Part shown: positions 10,233 to 18,091 of the stretch, one piece after another
Layout of the letters: the number at the start of each line of letters is the position of its first letter
Numbering within the stretch: the stretch's first letter is position 1
Source: Gp6-AA40 sp050742535
Lineage (GTDB): Bacteria > Acidobacteriota > Vicinamibacteria > Vicinamibacterales > UBA2999
Direction: 5' to 3'
Assembly (NCBI GenBank): GCA_050742535.1
Contig: JBOGIQ010000073.1
Coordinates: 1-20,657, forward strand
DNA: 20,657 nucleotides
Made by a program: the position numbers and the translations under genes
Notes under the pieces: generated by a model
What the model was told of the DNA's origin: nothing
Databases searched by the model: none
What the model saw: only the letters and a program-made list of their open reading frames with translations

Positions 10233-11501
10233 ATGCTGAAACATTACCTGCTGCTCTCGCTCAAGGTGCTCCGGCGCCGGCCGTTCTTCACCTTCATCAG
10301 CATCGTCGGCATCAGCCTGACGCTGCTCGTCCTCATGGTGACCACCGCGCTGATGGATCACAGTTGGGCGCCGATGGCTCCGGAGAGCCGGCAATCGCGG
10401 ATCCTTCTGTCCGAGACGGCGATGGCATTCGGCAGCCGGCCCGACGGCGGGATCTCGGCATGGTGTTGCCGGGCCGGTCTTGGCCTCTACGAGAAGTACG
10501 CGCGTACTCTGCCCGGCATCGAGTATCTGTCCGTGTTCAAGGACACCCGGCAGGTGGACTCGTATGTCGACGGCCGAAAGATACGCTCGCAACTGAGACG
10601 CGTTGACGGCGAGTACTGGAAGATTCTCGACTTCACGTTCGTCGAAGGGCGGCCGTTTACGGCCGACGACGTTGCCCGGGCGGAGCCACTGGCCGTTCTC
10701 AATCGGACGACGCGCGATCGCTTTTTCGGTGCGGCTGCGGCCGTCGGTCGCACCATCGAGGCGGATGGCGAGCGCCTGCGAGTCGTCGGAGTGGTCGAGG
10801 ACGTCTCTTTCCTGCGCAGCATCCCGTTTGCGGAGATCTGGGCGCCGTACACCACCGCCAAGGTGCGCGAGGATCACACGGCGCTGATGGGAGACTTTCA
10901 GGCGATGGTGCTGGCGGCACCGGACGCCGAGCTGAATGAGATTCGCAGCGAATTCAATGCGCGACTGGCCCGCATCCCTCAGGCGGATTTTCCCTATCCG
11001 TTTTTGACGACTCTAATTGCGCCCTTCGAGACGAAGTTCAATTCATTCGCACGCCACGCACCCGTCTCGGACAAAACGGATCCCGAACCGCAGGGATGGC
11101 TCGTCATCGCCGCCGGCGGCGCACTCGCGCTGGTCTTCCTCCTTCTGCCAATCATCAATCTCGTCAACATCAACCTCAGTCGCATCATGGAGCGATCGTC
11201 GGAGATTGGAGTCCGTAAGGCCTTCGGAGCCTCCAGCCGCTCCCTGGTCGGCCAGTTCATCGTTGAAAACGTCGTCCTGACGCTCGCGGGCGCACTCCTC
11301 GGTCTGGTGCTCTCTGCTGCCGTACTCGCCGCTCTCAACCGCAGCGGCGTGATTCCGTATGCGGAGCTCGCGCTCAATATCCGCATCTTCCTGTACGGGT
11401 TGCTGATCGCCGGTGCGTTCGGCGTGCTCTCCGGGGTCTACCCGGCGTGGAGAATGTCACGGCTCCACCCGGCAGAGGCGCTCAGAGGAGGAAGACGATG
11501 A
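10233..11501 (+). CDS. ABC transporter permease, FtsX/MacB type (first of two)
   Basis: The 422-residue protein has the four-helix MacB layout: membrane helix at about 19-40, a large extracytoplasmic domain (about 41-285, MacB_PCD-like, with EYWKILDFTFVEGRPFTADD and RVVGVVEDV), then helices at about 288-312, 343-367 and 383-405. The cytosolic loop RSSEIGVRKAFGASSRSLVGQFIVENVVLT and the tail YPAWRMSRLHPAEALRGG are hallmarks of the FtsX family. Two adjacent cysteines (about 78-79) lie in the periplasmic domain. It starts 3 nt after the ATPase gene. Such permeases drive extracytoplasmic work through the adaptor; the substrate cannot be told from sequence. Confidence 0.95.
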   Translation: MLKHYLLLSLKVLRRRPFFTFISIVGISLTLLVLMVTTALMDHSWAPMAPESRQSRILLSETAMAFGSRPDGGISAWCCRAGLGLYEKYARTLPGIEYLSVFKDTRQVDSYVDGRKIRSQLRRVDGEYWKILDFTFVEGRPFTADDVARAEPLAVLNRTTRDRFFGAAAAVGRTIEADGERLRVVGVVEDVSFLRSIPFAEIWAPYTTAKVREDHTALMGDFQAMVLAAPDAELNEIRSEFNARLARIPQADFPYPFLTTLIAPFETKFNSFARHAPVSDKTDPEPQGWLVIAAGGALALVFLLLPIINLVNINLSRIMERSSEIGVRKAFGASSRSLVGQFIVENVVLTLAGALLGLVLSAAVLAALNRSGVIPYAELALNIRIFLYGLLIAGAFGVLSGVYPAWRMSRLHPAEALRGGRR

Positions 11502-12718
11502 TCCGCCACCTGCTGCGGCTCGTGTGGAACCGGAAGCGGCAGAATCTGCTCGTCGCAGTCGAGCTGCTGCTGTCGTTCGCGATGCTGTTCGGGTTGGTGT
11601 TCACCGCCGGCGCCTTCTACCACAACTGGCGCCAGCCTCTCGGTTACGACACGAACGACCTTTTGACCGTCCAGCTCAGATATCCCTACTCGGGCCCGGT
11701 ACGGCCCGATGCGACTGATGAGGACCTGGCGGAGCGCGCGCGCGCCGCGGAAACACTTCAGCAGGTCGTCGCCGCTGTCAACGGCCTGCCCGAGGTCGAG
11801 CGAGCCGCCACCTCATGGCCGTCGGTGTTCTACACGCGCGGCGGCTGGTCGACCGAGCTTGGCGACAGGTTCCGGACGTTCACCGTCGGACACATGCTCT
11901 CTGACGAGACGCGCGACGTGCTTGGCATCACGGTCGTCGCCGGCCGCTGGTTCTCCCGCGACGATGACGGTGCGGCCCTTCAACCAATCCTGATTAACAA
12001 GCGCCTGGCTCGTGAGCTGTTCGGAGATATGTCGCCGCTCAATCGCGAACTCCCCCCGGGAGAAGACAACCTCCGGCCGCAGCGGGTCATCGGGATCGTC
12101 GAGGACTTCCGGCACGAGGGTGAGCTGTCGTTCCCTGGGAATGTCGCCCTGTTCCGCCTCTCGTCGACGGCAGGCGCTGCATCAGCGTTGCCAAACGCGC
12201 TGCTCGTGCGCACTCGTCCGGGAACGCCGGCGCAGTTCGAGGAACGACTCGCCCGCGCGCTCGAAGCGGCCGCCCGCGACTGGACGTTCGACATCCGATC
12301 GATGGACACCCGCCGGCAGGAGGCCTTCCAGAAGACGCTCGCACCGATCGGGATCGTGGCGATCCTGGCGATCTTCGTGCTGCTGATGGTCGCGCTCGGC
12401 CTCACCGGAGTCGTCTGGCAGAGCGTCACCACGCGGGTCCAGGAATTCGGGCTCCGCCGCGCCAAGGGCGCCACCGCCGCCGCCATCCAGCGGCAGGTCA
12501 TCACGGAGCTCTTCGTGCTGGCAACCGCAGCCGTCTCGATCGGCGCCACCATCGCCGTCCAGTTTCCGCCGCTGGCGCTGCTCGCACCGCCACGCGTGAA
12601 GTTCCTCAGCGTTGCAGCCTCGGTCACGGTCATCTATCTTCTGACGCTGCTGTGCGCCTGGTATCCGAGCCGCCTCGCCACGCGGATTCAACCCGCGGAC
12701 GCGCTGCACTACGAATGA
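11498..12718 (+). CDS. ABC transporter permease, FtsX/MacB type (second, divergent)
   Basis: I start at ATG 11498, which overlaps the preceding stop (ATGA) and has AGGAGG upstream; an in-frame ATG at 11447 lies inside the first permease. The 406-residue protein has a first helix at about 17-40, a periplasmic domain containing VLGITVVAGRWFSRDDDG and RVIGIVEDFRHEG, and three C-terminal helices from about residue 280. The family loop reads TTRVQEFGLRRAKGATAAAIQRQVITELFVL and the tail YPSRLATRIQPADALHYE. It is clearly diverged from its neighbour, so the transporter is probably a heterodimer of the two permeases with two copies of the shared ATPase. Confidence 0.94.
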   Translation: MIRHLLRLVWNRKRQNLLVAVELLLSFAMLFGLVFTAGAFYHNWRQPLGYDTNDLLTVQLRYPYSGPVRPDATDEDLAERARAAETLQQVVAAVNGLPEVERAATSWPSVFYTRGGWSTELGDRFRTFTVGHMLSDETRDVLGITVVAGRWFSRDDDGAALQPILINKRLARELFGDMSPLNRELPPGEDNLRPQRVIGIVEDFRHEGELSFPGNVALFRLSSTAGAASALPNALLVRTRPGTPAQFEERLARALEAAARDWTFDIRSMDTRRQEAFQKTLAPIGIVAILAIFVLLMVALGLTGVVWQSVTTRVQEFGLRRAKGATAAAIQRQVITELFVLATAAVSIGATIAVQFPPLALLAPPRVKFLSVAASVTVIYLLTLLCAWYPSRLATRIQPADALHYE

Positions 12719-14085
12719 TCCTCGTCATCGACGATGACCAGTCGGTCACGGCGTCGCTGTCGCTGCTCCTGAAGCAGGGTGGGCATGCCTCGCGTGCCGC
12801 CTCGTCGCCGGAGCAGGCGCTGGATTTACTCCGCATCGAGCCGTGCCAGCTGGTCATCCAGGACATGAACTTTTCCCGGCGCACATCCGGCGATGAGGGG
12901 CTGGATCTGCTGCGCCGCATCAAGAGCGCGTATCCGCACGTGCCGGTGATTCTCATCACCGCCTGGGGCTCCATTCCGCTGGCCGTCGAGGGGATGAAGG
13001 CCGGTGCGTCGGATTTCGTCACCAAGCCGTGGACGAATCAGCAGATGCTGCGGACGGTCGAAACGATCCTGGGCATTTCGGCCACGAAACCGCGCGCCGA
13101 CGAGCCGCTGCCGACGCGCGAGGACCTCGACTCGAAGTACGACTTCGGGGATCTGCTCGGGTCGGACCCGCGGCTGCTGCGGATCCTGCAGCTGCTCGGG
13201 CGCGTCGCCGCCACGGACGCCTCCGTCCTGATCACCGGCGAAAGCGGCACTGGCAAGGAGCTGGTCGCCGACGCAGTTCATCGCAACAGCCGACGCGCCG
13301 GGCGGCCGTTCGTGAAGGTCAACCTGGGCGGCATCGCCACGACGCTCTTCGAGAGCGAGATGTTCGGTCACGTGCGCGGTGCGTTCACCGACGCCCGTAC
13401 CGACCGCAAGGGCCGCTTCGAGATCGCACATGGCGGGACGATCTTTCTCGACGAGATTGGCGATCTCGATCCCGCGGCGCAGGTCAAGCTGCTGCGCGTG
13501 CTCCAGGATCGACGCTTCGAAGTGCTCGGTTCCAGCCAGACGCGCGAGGTGGACGTGCGCGTCATCGCTGCCACCAACCGCAACCTGCCGGACATGGTGA
13601 GCCGCGGTGACTTCCGGGAAGATCTGCTCTATCGCATCAACCTGATCCCCATTCACCTGCCACCGTTACGGGAACGGCGTGACGACATCCCGCGGCTGGC
13701 CGCACACTTTCTGCAGGCGGCCGCGCACGTCTACCGTCGCGACCCGCTCACATTGAGCGGCGAGGCCCGCCGCTGGCTGCAGGCCCAGCCCTGGCCGGGC
13801 AACGTGCGGCAGCTGCACCAGACGATCGAACGGGCAGTGCTGGTCAGCTCCCGGGACGAGCTCACGCCCGACGACTTCGCCGCATCGCCGGGCGCGGAGG
13901 CAGGAGACCGCACGTCGGAGATGCTGCCGCCGGTCGGCTCCATGACGATGGACGACATCGAGCGCGCGATGATCGAAAAGGCGCTCAAGCATCACGCCCG
14001 GAATCTGAGCAAGGCAGCCGATTCGCTCGGCCTCAGCCGCGCCGCGCTCTACCGCCGCCTCGAGAAATACGGGCTCGACGTGTGA
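12715..14085 (+). CDS. NtrC-type sigma-54 response regulator
   Basis: This 456-residue cytosolic activator has three domains. The receiver (about 1-118) has the acidic pocket DDD (6-8), phosphoacceptor D50, T82 and K104. The AAA+ domain (about 143-385) has Walker A GESGTGKE (175-182), the sigma-54-contact loop GAFTDA (222-227; canonical GAFTGA, Asp replaces the second Gly), Walker B TIFLDEIGDL (242-251) and FREDLLYRINLIPIHLPPLRER. A Fis-type helix-turn-helix (about 412-453) ends in LSKAADSLGLSRAALYRRLEKYGL. ATG 12715 overlaps the permease stop by 4 nt; the longer frame from 12652 runs inside the permease gene. It pairs with the downstream kinase and presumably controls the exporter operon, including itself. 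Confidence 0.96.
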   Translation: MILVIDDDQSVTASLSLLLKQGGHASRAASSPEQALDLLRIEPCQLVIQDMNFSRRTSGDEGLDLLRRIKSAYPHVPVILITAWGSIPLAVEGMKAGASDFVTKPWTNQQMLRTVETILGISATKPRADEPLPTREDLDSKYDFGDLLGSDPRLLRILQLLGRVAATDASVLITGESGTGKELVADAVHRNSRRAGRPFVKVNLGGIATTLFESEMFGHVRGAFTDARTDRKGRFEIAHGGTIFLDEIGDLDPAAQVKLLRVLQDRRFEVLGSSQTREVDVRVIAATNRNLPDMVSRGDFREDLLYRINLIPIHLPPLRERRDDIPRLAAHFLQAAAHVYRRDPLTLSGEARRWLQAQPWPGNVRQLHQTIERAVLVSSRDELTPDDFAASPGAEAGDRTSEMLPPVGSMTMDDIERAMIEKALKHHARNLSKAADSLGLSRAALYRRLEKYGLDV

Positions 14086-15386
14086 CGCCGCGCGCGCGTT
14101 TTGCGGCGTATCTCGTCGTGGTGCATCTTCTGCTGGCCGGCGTGGGCATCGCCCTGTGGAGGAGAAGCCCGCAGCTCCTGCTCGTTGTCGAAACCGTCAT
14201 TGTCGTCTCGGCCATCACCGGGTTCGTGCTCGCACACCGGCTGCTGCGCACGCTGGCTGACGTCAAAGCCGGTGCTCTCCTCATCCGAGATGGCGACTTC
14301 ACCTCGAGGCTGCGGCCGGTCGGCCAGCCGGAAGTGGACGCGCTTGGCAGCGTCTACAACCGGATGGTCGATAGCCTTCGCGACGAGCGGACCCGTCTGC
14401 AGGAACAACAGCACTTTCTTGCTGATGTCCTCCGCGTGTCCCCGTCGGGCATCGTGGTGCTGGACTTCGACGGCGGCATCGCCAGCGTCAACCCCGCGGC
14501 GGAGCGGCTCCTCGGTGCGGCTGGTTCCCACCTGACTGGCACGCGGCTGGCGGACATCGGCTCGAGGGTCGCGACCGCGCTCGCCGAATTGCCGGGCGGC
14601 GCGACCGTGGTCGTCGACGTCGACGGCGCACGGCGTGTGCGCTGTCACCACGGGACATTTCTCGACCGGAGCTTTCGCCGCAGCTTTCTCCTGATCGAGG
14701 AGCTCACCGAAGAACTGCGGCAGGCCGAGCGGACGGCATACGAAAAACTCATCCGCGTCATGGCGCACGAGGTGAACAACTCCGTCACCGCGTCGAATTC
14801 CCTGCTCACCTCCAGTCTCGCCTACGCCAACGAGCTCTCGTCCGACAGCAGGAAGGACTTTGAACAGGCAATCGGCGTTGTCATTCAGCGAACGGCGGAG
14901 CTGAACAGGTTCATGCACAGCTTCGCCGATGTCTTCCGGCTTCCCGTGCCGGCGACGCGTCCGGAGCGGATCGTGCCTCTGGTGAAACGGATCGTCCGCC
15001 TGCTCAGCTCACCGGCGGAGGTGTCGGCTCGTGTCACGTGGGACTGGATCGTTGACGACCCAGACGTCACCGCGGATTTCGACCGCGGCCAGATGGAACA
15101 GGTCCTGATCAACGTCCTGCAGAACGCACTGGACGCCGAGGCGGATCGGATCATGATTCGGCTGCAATCGCGGGGCGGCATCCGCCCGACCCTCTCGATC
15201 GAGGATTCCGGGCTCGGTTTCGAGCCCGAAGCCGAGGCCAACCTGTTCACGCCGTTCTTCAGCACGAAGGCGAATGGCCAGGGCATCGGCCTGACGCTCG
15301 TGCGGGAAATCCTCTCCGCCCACGGGTTCGGCTACTCACTGCACCGGCGACCGGGCGAGCCGACGACCTTCACCATCGTTTTTTGA
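14082..15386 (+). CDS. Membrane histidine kinase, NtrY-like, partner of the NtrC-type regulator
   Basis: The start is GTG 14082, overlapping the regulator stop (GTGA). The 434-residue protein has two membrane helices (about 8-26 and 32-52) with almost no periplasmic loop, a HAMP-like linker (about 50-105), a PAS domain (about 112-205, SPSGIVVLDFDGGIASVNPAAERLLG), the phosphorylation box RVMAHEVNNSVTASNSLL with H229, and an ATPase domain with N-box NVLQNALDA (about 344-352), DSGLGF (375-380) and GQGIGL (399-404). HEVNNSV in place of the common HEINNPL (Ser for Pro) recalls the HEIMNS-type kinases linked to MacB-like exporters in Bacteroidota and Acidobacteriota. The small external loop suggests sensing within the membrane or of the transporter itself. 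Confidence 0.95.
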   Translation: MTPRARFAAYLVVVHLLLAGVGIALWRRSPQLLLVVETVIVVSAITGFVLAHRLLRTLADVKAGALLIRDGDFTSRLRPVGQPEVDALGSVYNRMVDSLRDERTRLQEQQHFLADVLRVSPSGIVVLDFDGGIASVNPAAERLLGAAGSHLTGTRLADIGSRVATALAELPGGATVVVDVDGARRVRCHHGTFLDRSFRRSFLLIEELTEELRQAERTAYEKLIRVMAHEVNNSVTASNSLLTSSLAYANELSSDSRKDFEQAIGVVIQRTAELNRFMHSFADVFRLPVPATRPERIVPLVKRIVRLLSSPAEVSARVTWDWIVDDPDVTADFDRGQMEQVLINVLQNALDAEADRIMIRLQSRGGIRPTLSIEDSGLGFEPEAEANLFTPFFSTKANGQGIGLTLVREILSAHGFGYSLHRRPGEPTTFTIVF

Positions 15387-15451
15387 GCGCCCGCCGGGCT
15401 GCCCCGAGTCCAGGAGGTTCTCCCGACAAATCGCGGATCGAGACGACCGTA

Positions 15452-17569
15452 TCAGTTTTCTGACGGCCGTTCGATGTGATCGATAATGAGCACCTCCGCG
15501 GGCGCATTCGCCCTCTCGAGCTTGAGCCCGAGTTGGTCCTGGATGGCTGTGAGCAGGTCCGGGTCCTCCCCGTAGCCTTGAGGCACGGGAAATGCCTTCA
15601 GCACAGCGGACTGGAACTCGTCGAGGGTCCAGCGGAGATTGAAGTCATACCTTCCTGGAATTCCTGTCCGGTCCACTACCGGTCGATCGAGCAACCCCCC
15701 GAGTACCCCCGCAAGATCCTCCATCGAGGCGTTTCGTGCCTGGAAGCGCCCGCGCGCGCGCGTGGCAAGATTCGCGGGACCTGCTGGATCGCCAGTGCTC
15801 GGCGCAAGTGAGCGCGGAGCATCTTTTACTGTCAATGCGTACACGGAAATGTTTCGCTTTTCGACGTGGGCGGAGAGCTTGAAGCGATCGACCAGCAGTT
15901 TTCGAACCATCGTCTGCCATTGACGCCGGTTCGGTTGGCCTTCTCCGCCGGGCTGGGCGGTGACGTCGTACTGCTCGCTCAGCCAACCCGGTGCGTTCAC
16001 GACCAGTCCCCAATGAAGATCGTACGCGTAGGTGATGAAGTCCATTACAGTCCGGTTAATCGCGATCCAGCGCCGATTCTGAAGTTGGATAAGTGGAGGA
16101 CGGCCATCACCTGGTGACGATCGCCTGATAGTGGCGACCTCAAATGACGGGTCGGCATCCGCCGCCATCGCCGCACGGGCTGGCGACGGGTCCGGAATCG
16201 TCCAGGCCGTCTCTGCGGTCGCCTTTGTCAGCGTTAACGGCCACGATTGGCCCTGCGACCATGTACCGGCGATCGAAGTGCCCTCCGCGTTCAGTTTTGC
16301 CTCGAATGTCGCAGCAAGCGCTGGAAATACCATCCTGAGATTCGTGTCCTGCAAGGTGACCGAACTGGCGGCAAACGTACCCGGCCCTTCGTCGATACTG
16401 GACATAACGACTCGCAGGTCCTCGCTGTCGCCCTTCGTGATCCTGATCACAATGCGCAGATCGCCTCGACGAACGCGAAGGGTCCCTTGCCACGTTCCTG
16501 ACAGCTGCTGAGCGCCGTCGGCGGACACCTGCGTTGCGGACTGCAGCGCGGACATCGCCGGCGTGTTCACGTACAGATCCCTGGATCGACTGTGCGCCTG
16601 CAGCGGCGCGATGATCACCACGACCGCGATGGCAGCGAGGGAGATGACCGCCGCGGCTATCCGTCCCAGACGCCCGCGCGCCTGGCGGCCGTCGAGTAGT
16701 GCCGAGACGCGATGCGCCAGGTCGCCGCGATTGGCCATGGCCAGCAATGGGTGCCTCGGCTTGTTCGACAAGCGGCCTGCCAACGTAATCAACTGATCGA
16801 CATACGCCGTCGACTCTGACCGTCGCAGCACGGCGTCGTCGCAGGCGCGCTCCGCTTCGAGCATGAGCCGACTCCATGCGACCCACGCCATCGGGTGGAA
16901 CCAGTACACCGCCACCACGATGCGCGCCATCGCGCTGATGCCGCCGTCCCACCGCCGGACGTGCTCGACCTCATGAACAGCAGCGCGCAGGATGTCGTCT
17001 TCCGACCAGCGGGCCGCATCGAGGGGAAAGAAGATGATGTGTTGCCGGAGACCGCTGGTGGCCGGCGCCGGAATCCGATCGTGGCAAAGTACGGTAATTC
17101 GTCTTCGTAGACCTGCGTCGCGAGCCAGCCCGTCGACAAGGTTCTGGCCAACCGTCCAGGGAAGACCGGTCTGCCTTAGCCGTGACACTTGAAACAATCC
17201 CGCGAATATCGGCATCGCGAACAGCACGGCTCCCACGGCCCACACCGCAAGAAGCAGCTGCGGCAGCGTCACCGGTTCTACTCGTATGCCTTCTGACCCG
17301 TCGACCGTGAGGAACCTGCCGTCGTCGCCACGAGGACCGGCGATCGCGATCGAGTCCGGAAGATAGTCCTGAACGACGACCGGTACGGGTGGCACGTCGA
17401 CGCGAACGCTCGGAACAACGGCTGCCGTGATCGGCAGCAACGCCGCGATCCCAAAGACTGTTGTCAGCACGAAATGACGAGTCGCCGCCCGACGCTGTCG
17501 CGCGAGACGGACGGCAAGGAGTGACAGAGCGAGCGCTATGGTCACCTTGACGATGATCGTGACGGTCAT
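15452..17569 (-). CDS. BlaR1-like M56 membrane protease with hydrolase-type beta module and TIGR03435 domain
   Basis: The 705-residue protein is a composite. Residues 1-325 form a BlaR1/MecR1-type M56 metalloprotease: membrane helices near 4-22, 32-52, 103-127, about 212-231 and 301-322, zinc motif HEVEH (199-203) and EAERACDDAVL (238-248). Residues about 353-450 (SGTWQGTLRVRRGDLRIVI through GTWSQGQSWPLTLTK) resemble a beta-rich module usually found ahead of alpha/beta-hydrolases. Residues about 473-700 match the soil-associated TIGR03435 family (FEVATIRRSSPG, RTGIPGRYDFNLRW, LGLKLERANAPAEVLIIDHIERPSEN). There is no penicillin-binding sensor domain, so the signal is not a classic beta-lactam. 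By analogy it would cleave or trigger cleavage of the BlaI-type repressor, whose stop overlaps this start (ATGA). Confidence 0.92.
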   Translation of the reverse strand: MTVTIIVKVTIALALSLLAVRLARQRRAATRHFVLTTVFGIAALLPITAAVVPSVRVDVPPVPVVVQDYLPDSIAIAGPRGDDGRFLTVDGSEGIRVEPVTLPQLLLAVWAVGAVLFAMPIFAGLFQVSRLRQTGLPWTVGQNLVDGLARDAGLRRRITVLCHDRIPAPATSGLRQHIIFFPLDAARWSEDDILRAAVHEVEHVRRWDGGISAMARIVVAVYWFHPMAWVAWSRLMLEAERACDDAVLRRSESTAYVDQLITLAGRLSNKPRHPLLAMANRGDLAHRVSALLDGRQARGRLGRIAAAVISLAAIAVVVIIAPLQAHSRSRDLYVNTPAMSALQSATQVSADGAQQLSGTWQGTLRVRRGDLRIVIRITKGDSEDLRVVMSSIDEGPGTFAASSVTLQDTNLRMVFPALAATFEAKLNAEGTSIAGTWSQGQSWPLTLTKATAETAWTIPDPSPARAAMAADADPSFEVATIRRSSPGDGRPPLIQLQNRRWIAINRTVMDFITYAYDLHWGLVVNAPGWLSEQYDVTAQPGGEGQPNRRQWQTMVRKLLVDRFKLSAHVEKRNISVYALTVKDAPRSLAPSTGDPAGPANLATRARGRFQARNASMEDLAGVLGGLLDRPVVDRTGIPGRYDFNLRWTLDEFQSAVLKAFPVPQGYGEDPDLLTAIQDQLGLKLERANAPAEVLIIDHIERPSEN

Positions 17570-17958
17570 CGCTTTCCTCTCTCCCGACGCACACGGTCGA
17601 GTTCCTTGCGAAGCAGCTCCAGGTCCTCGTCAGACCATGAACCATCGCGCATCAGCGACGTCAACATGAGCCGCAACGAACCACCGAAGAAGGTTTTCAG
17701 GTACTGCTGCAGCGCTGTTCGCTTTGCTGCCGCCGGGGATACCGTGACCGAGTAAATCTTGCGGATGCCTTCCTGCTGTCGCCGGACAATGCCTCTGGCC
17801 TCGAGCCGCGCGAGCATCACCCGAACGGAGGAGTCGCCCGGCGGGTCGTCGAGCCGCGAACGGATGTCCTCCACCGAGGCGCTGTTGCCGAGCGCAAACA
17901 CCGTGTTGACGATCTCCCGTTCCCGCCGTGTCAGGTGTTCGATCTTGTTCTTGACCAT
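17566..17958 (-). CDS. BlaI/MecI-family transcriptional repressor
   Basis: The 130-residue winged-helix repressor begins KIEHLTRREREIVNTVFALGNSASVEDIRSRL and has the family core RVMLARLEARGIVRRQQEGIRKIYSVTVS, then a helical dimerisation tail (FFGGSLRLMLTSLM). I choose ATG 17958: the frame extends to an ATG at 18030, but that codon lies upstream of the -35 box of a very good promoter and would not be in the transcript. The gene overlaps the BlaR1-like gene by 4 nt. Two identical-arm palindromes over the promoter are probably its own operators, so the pair should be autorepressed and induced when the sensor protease is triggered. Confidence 0.95.
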   Translation of the reverse strand: MVKNKIEHLTRREREIVNTVFALGNSASVEDIRSRLDDPPGDSSVRVMLARLEARGIVRRQQEGIRKIYSVTVSPAAAKRTALQQYLKTFFGGSLRLMLTSLMRDGSWSDEDLELLRKELDRVRRERGKR

Positions 17959-17976
17959 CCGGCCGCCAACCGTCTC

Positions 17977-17992
17977 CGCGACAACTGTCGCG
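17977..17992. promoter_or_regulatory. BlaI-type operator A, at the transcription start
   Basis: CGCGACA-AC-TGTCGCG is a perfect 7-bp-arm palindrome with a 2-nt centre. Its ACA-N2-TGT core resembles known BlaI/MecI operators. It lies just downstream of the -10 box, over the predicted start of transcription, with its centre 25 bp from operator B. Confidence 0.8.
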
Positions 17993-17994
17993 CA

Positions 17995-18023
17995 TACTAA
18001 CCGCGACAGTTGTCGCGTGTCAA
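17995..18023 (-). promoter_or_regulatory. Promoter of the blaI-blaR1-like operon
   Basis: On the minus strand, TTGACA (18023-18018, perfect consensus) and TTAGTA (18000-17995) are separated by exactly 17 nt. The spacer is filled by operator B. Transcription would start near 17988, giving a leader of about 30 nt before ATG 17958. No strong Shine-Dalgarno is visible. Confidence 0.8.
18002..18017. promoter_or_regulatory. BlaI-type operator B, within the -35/-10 spacer
   Basis: CGCGACA-GT-TGTCGCG has the same 7-bp arms as operator A with the centre reading GT, so it is operator A in the opposite orientation. It occupies 16 of the 17 spacer bases between the -35 and -10 boxes; a bound repressor dimer would directly exclude RNA polymerase. 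Confidence 0.8.
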
Positions 18024-18049
18024 GGACCACCCCGTTGCGTTGAGGCTGA

Positions 18050-18076
18050 GGGTGTTCCCGCTGTGGAGGAACACCC
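18050..18076 (-). terminator. Hairpin between the hydrolase gene and the blaI promoter
   Basis: GGGTGTTCC (18050-18058) pairs perfectly with GGAACACCC (18068-18076) around a 9-nt loop, starting about 15 nt after the hydrolase stop codon on the minus strand. There is no T-tract, so it may be a Rho-independent-like hairpin of weak efficiency or a 3'-end stabiliser; it would insulate the blaI promoter from upstream transcription. Confidence 0.5.
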
Positions 18077-18091
18077 GGTCGCGGTATCGAT

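Noticed and set aside
15387..15451. Terminator between the convergent histidine kinase and BlaR1-like genes
   Set aside because: Only a 4-bp GCCC/GGGC stem without a T-tract is visible, too weak to call.
17959..18030. N-terminal extension of the BlaI-type repressor to ATG 18030
   Set aside because: The codon lies upstream of the -35 box, so the predicted transcript would not include it, and the extension covers both operators.
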